Assembly (NCBI RefSeq): GCF_001649575.2
Contig: NC_051443.1
Coordinates: 16,327,750 to 16,391,749 of the forward strand
Reading direction: 5' to 3'
From: Kryptolebias marmoratus
Lineage: Eukaryota > Chordata > Actinopteri > Cyprinodontiformes > Rivulidae
Length of the DNA: 64,000 bases
Both the position numbers and the translations under genes were made by a program. Shown piece after piece: positions 60,840-64,000 of the stretch (positions are counted from its first letter, which is position 1; the number at the start of each line of letters is the position of its first letter). A model generated the notes under the pieces. It ran no database searches and had not been told where the DNA came from. It worked only from the letters and a program-made list of their open reading frames with translations.

Positions 60840-61600
60840 TCCAGTTTCTTCATGAGCCAGCAGCCAGTCATGTTACCCTGGCTAAAATGAGTAAATCTAG
60901 TGCTAACGGGCTGGGTGAGAGCGGTAACTTGAGCCAGTGTGAAAGGACTCATTGTTGCTTTGGGTTAATTAGGCGTGACAAGCAAGGCGTGAACAGATTC
61001 CCATCATTAGGCCCCCTAAAAAGTCCATTAGAATCAATGGTCCACGCTCCGGTCAGACATTCTGTCTACCAGCCAGCCAGCCTCCTGCCCCTTTAGCAGG
61101 ACACTGGATATAGTTACAGCAATCCAGCCACAGCTAACTCAAACAAGGCAACTCTAGCCGCGGCCCTAACACCCTTGATAATGCAATTGACGCCATGTTC
61201 AAGGGAAAAGGGGAGGATGATGAGAGAGATAGGGAAGTGTGTGAGTGGTTGCTTATGGGGTGAAGTGTGGAAGAAAATGTGTGTGCTGGGAAGTATGTGT
61301 GTGAAAGACTGTGTGTCTAAAACATAAGCCTCTCTGCTTGACCGAGGACTGCAACAGACAACTGGCAGCCAGTGCAGCTGATAAACTGCAGGGATTAGCA
61401 AGCACTTCTGGAGCCCAAGTGGCCCTATCAATACAGGACTGGGCCCATTGATCTGTTGTCTAGCCGGGTGCTGGAGCTAATTCCTGGACCTTGGCTCTGA
61501 GTGGTCTTCACTGGGGAGGTGGGAGGAAGGCAGAGGTGGGGGAGAGACTGGCTGGCTACTAGTGGCGCCATTCATAGACCCTACTGGATTTTAGGGCTCA
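60840..61600. promoter_or_regulatory. candidate conserved non-coding element(s)
   Basis: Less AT-rich unique sequence over about 750 bp. GTTAATTAGG (60964-60973) beside GCGTGACAAGCAAGGCGTG, CCATCATTAGGCC, GCAATTGACGCCATG and GGAGCTAATTCC are homeobox-like cores. A 105-codon minus-strand frame (61114-61431) has no domain. Possibly two adjacent elements (60840-61100 and 61370-61600). Confidence 0.33.
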
Positions 61601-63302
61601 ATGCTTACCATATACCAATCCAATAACCCTTTTACCACAGCATGACTAATTAAAGCTCATCAGTCCCAGTCCAACACATTTATTATAACTGTAAATGTTT
61701 GGCAGAATACAACCTTTTATGAAGTGAATTCACAGATTATAGACCATACTGTAGCTGAAGCTAATGTGGAAGTGCCAAGCTTAGGTGCTTGCTTAAGTCA
61801 TTCCAAAAGACATGAATTCAAAATGTCATTGTACTGGTGTGGTAAAAGCCTTAGAGATACCCTCACTGGGTTATTTTATCCATTTTAAAAAGTTAAAAAA
61901 TGTAAGTACTTTGAGTGTTGGTGGCACAGTGTTAATAATGTACCGTATACAACAATGCACTCCAAAGTTAGTGTATGTTTTAATCAGAAAAGGGAAGAAC
62001 ATGGTCAATATGATTAAAATTAGAATGAATTAGGTATAAAACTCCTAATCGAACATTTTAGATCTAATTTTAGGAGGTAACTTAATATTCCCACTTCTCA
62101 TAAATGACATTATTTGCTGTAATGAATCAAGTTGATGTCTGCCAAATGCTAGATAATATACTCAAAAATGTAGCTAATATAATTTCCGCTGTTATAAACA
62201 TCATAATGGTTATGTCCCATGCTAAAACAGGACACATAGTCCCCAAATCCTATCTACCACATCAGTAATTACAATTTAAGGTTTCTAAATCAGAATTTTT
62301 TTGTCACTCAAAGTTTAGACATTTGTGAGCTTTTCAAAGTTTATCAAAAGTGTGCACTAAGAAATTAAGCTATTACAAATTTATCTTGCAAAAACCCCTC
62401 CGTGACGTTACTGATGAAAAGCGAACAGAATTTAATGTAAAGAATGTTATGTCTGTAGAGTAGGTATAAATGAAACACTAAAGAAGAAGAGAAAAAAAAA
62501 GCTTACAAGTAAATCAAAGGGATGAATGAGTTCTTTCTTGACTGCATCTTTAACAAGCAACCTGTTTTGTTTTTAGCTGACCTCAGGCTGTTTGCTTTAG
62601 CCACATGAACATCACTGCTGATACGGCTAAACACAAGCAACCGCACATGAATCTGCTTGGTCATAAACTGCAGCCCAAAAATGTGATCTTTTAGAGTTGA
62701 CGAACATAAAAAAGTTGTACAAAGTTATGGAATACTGCAGATTTTCATTGTGTAAAAAGAAAAAGGTTGAGGAATGAATAATTGACTCTGTGTAATACTC
62801 CTGCCTCATTTGGTATAGGTGAAGCCAGATGATAAGCACTTACTGCTTAATATTTCATGACTTAAACTGTCTGGTTGTCTGATTGAGTGACAGTTTCATT
62901 CTGCTGCAGAAGTGGATGACTATCCCAGAGATAATAGAGCTCATAGACTGCACACTTAGAGGAATAAATTCACCTACAGAGCATCAAACTGCTGTGAGGG
63001 AGGAAGAAAGATATTTTAGAACGTTGATATTAATATATTAAAATGTTTTTTTCTGCTGAAAGTCTTATGAACAGAAGAATCATGCCAGCAGCTTTGTGAG
63101 GCCTAACTTTTCCTTCTGTGGTAAAAATGCCATCTGTAGCTTTCTAACATTTTCATAGTTGGAATATTAACTTCACTTTAAAAACATTTAAAACAGAAAG
63201 AAAAAAAAACATATTCATGTCGTGATAGTTTACCAATTCATCTACTGTATTGTAGGCAGATTTACAAATTTGGGAATTAATTACATTGGACATTGTATAA
63301 AG
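61601..63302. other. AT-rich DNA, nothing recognised
   Basis: No exon, RNA gene or named repeat. Confidence 0.4.
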
Positions 63303-63440
63303 CAGTGGTCCACAACCTTTGTTGCATTACAGACCAGTAAGAAGTTCTCCAACAATGTTTGTTTTTTACTAGTTTTTGCTAGAATCAGCTTGTAGTTATG
63401 CTCATACATAAAAAATAATTTAATAATTAATTTGTTATTT
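63303..63440 (+). mobile_element. hAT-type non-autonomous DNA element fragment
   Basis: CAGTGGTCCACAACCTTTGT, then TGCATTACAGACCAGTAAG matches the start of a common vertebrate/fish hAT repeat (CAGTGGTCCCCAACCTTTTTTGCACCACGGACCGG). The copy is diverged, and the right end is not located. Confidence 0.55.
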
Positions 63441-64000
63441 GTTATTAACATGTCTCTTTGCATAAAGCAACCATATTGGATTTTAAAACCCAAGTTGCTG
63501 GGGTTCTGACTTCCTAAGCTGGATTTCTGTATTTTGGGGGAATTCTAGTAAATTTTTTCTGACTTGAAACTTGAAAATTTTAGCACAGTTGGATCACACA
63601 AATCTCACTATGTTAGCAACAACTATATGGATCTGATGGCAACTTGCGTCTATCTCACAGATAGAAATCCTCCAAACTGATAGCTTGCTGACAACCTTCT
63701 ATGGCAAGTAAGGCACACGTAACTTATAGGTTTTTAACACAACCCCATTAAAAATATTCATTTCGATTCAGTTACTGCACTATTTTCCTAACATATTTTA
63801 ATGCATGCTTTATAAAAAATATGAGACAAAGAAAAAGAAATACCATTTACAAAACAGAAATATAGCCACCCTAGTATTATTCCCTTTTACACAAAGACTG
63901 TATAACCAAAGGTATGTTAGTTTTTTTTCCTTAATTCAAACCCCATACCTACTTTTTACCACTTTCCTTTTTTGCCCCCCATGCCTCACCCCTTTTCACT
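63441..64000. other. AT-rich DNA to window end
   Basis: Possibly includes the decayed interior of the hAT-type element. Nothing else is recognised. Confidence 0.4.

Noticed and set aside
1..64000. CRISPR array, operon, rRNA, retrovirus or toxin gene
   Set aside because: No spaced direct repeats, no ribosomal sequences, no reverse transcriptase, gag or env-like frames, and no toxin family were seen on either strand.

Overview
This 64 kb window looks like nuclear DNA from a teleost fish. It is AT-rich and mostly non-coding. It carries repeat families that I recognise from ray-finned fish genomes: Tc1-type remnants, a tRNA-derived SINE head, a TTAA-flanked piggyBac-type MITE, a hAT-type 'CAGTGGTCC' element, and long CA and AT microsatellites. 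Its only substantial coding frames belong to a gene pair of a kind I know from fish genomes. No bacterial operon, rRNA, intact tRNA, CRISPR array or retrovirus is visible. All family assignments rest on recognition by eye; no search was run.

Region 1 (about 1-6.5 kb, minus strand) holds the only recognisable protein-coding material, a decayed two-gene cassette. The upstream member (5241 to 2611) is a continuous frame of 876 codons. It encodes four C2H2 zinc fingers followed by a DDE transposase-like core with a CACTA/EnSpm (TNP2)-like layout, and it is broken by two in-frame stops (3481-3483 and 3136-3138). The downstream member (1503 to 102) is a three-exon gene of the fish 'SAMD3-like' type, with an N-terminal PB1-like region and no visible SAM domain. 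A one-base frameshift lies in its second exon, and its first intron is exactly 36 codons long with no stop. A CpG-containing stretch with 5' splice sites (about 5.56-6.31 kb) is the probable promoter and leader region. A strong splice donor 7 nt after the transposase stop could join it to the downstream gene.

Region 2 (about 6.5-64 kb) is a gene desert. I recognise no exon in it. It alternates AT-rich, featureless DNA with islands of higher GC that contain homeodomain, POU-octamer, AP-1 and nuclear-receptor-like motifs. These look like conserved non-coding regulatory elements of the kind that surround developmental genes, but conservation cannot be seen from one sequence, so these calls are low confidence. 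Old repeats are scattered between them, including two copies (on opposite strands) of a tandem-dimer repeat with units of about 305-330 bp, plus a separate tail fragment of the same family.

The most interesting items are the zinc-finger/CACTA-like transposase plus PB1-protein cassette with its defined lesions, a MITE carrying an oestrogen-response-element-like palindrome, a DR4-type nuclear receptor half-site array, an octamer overlapping a homeodomain site, a dense homeodomain cluster near 53.55 kb, and a near-palindrome around TTAATTA at 31.43 kb.
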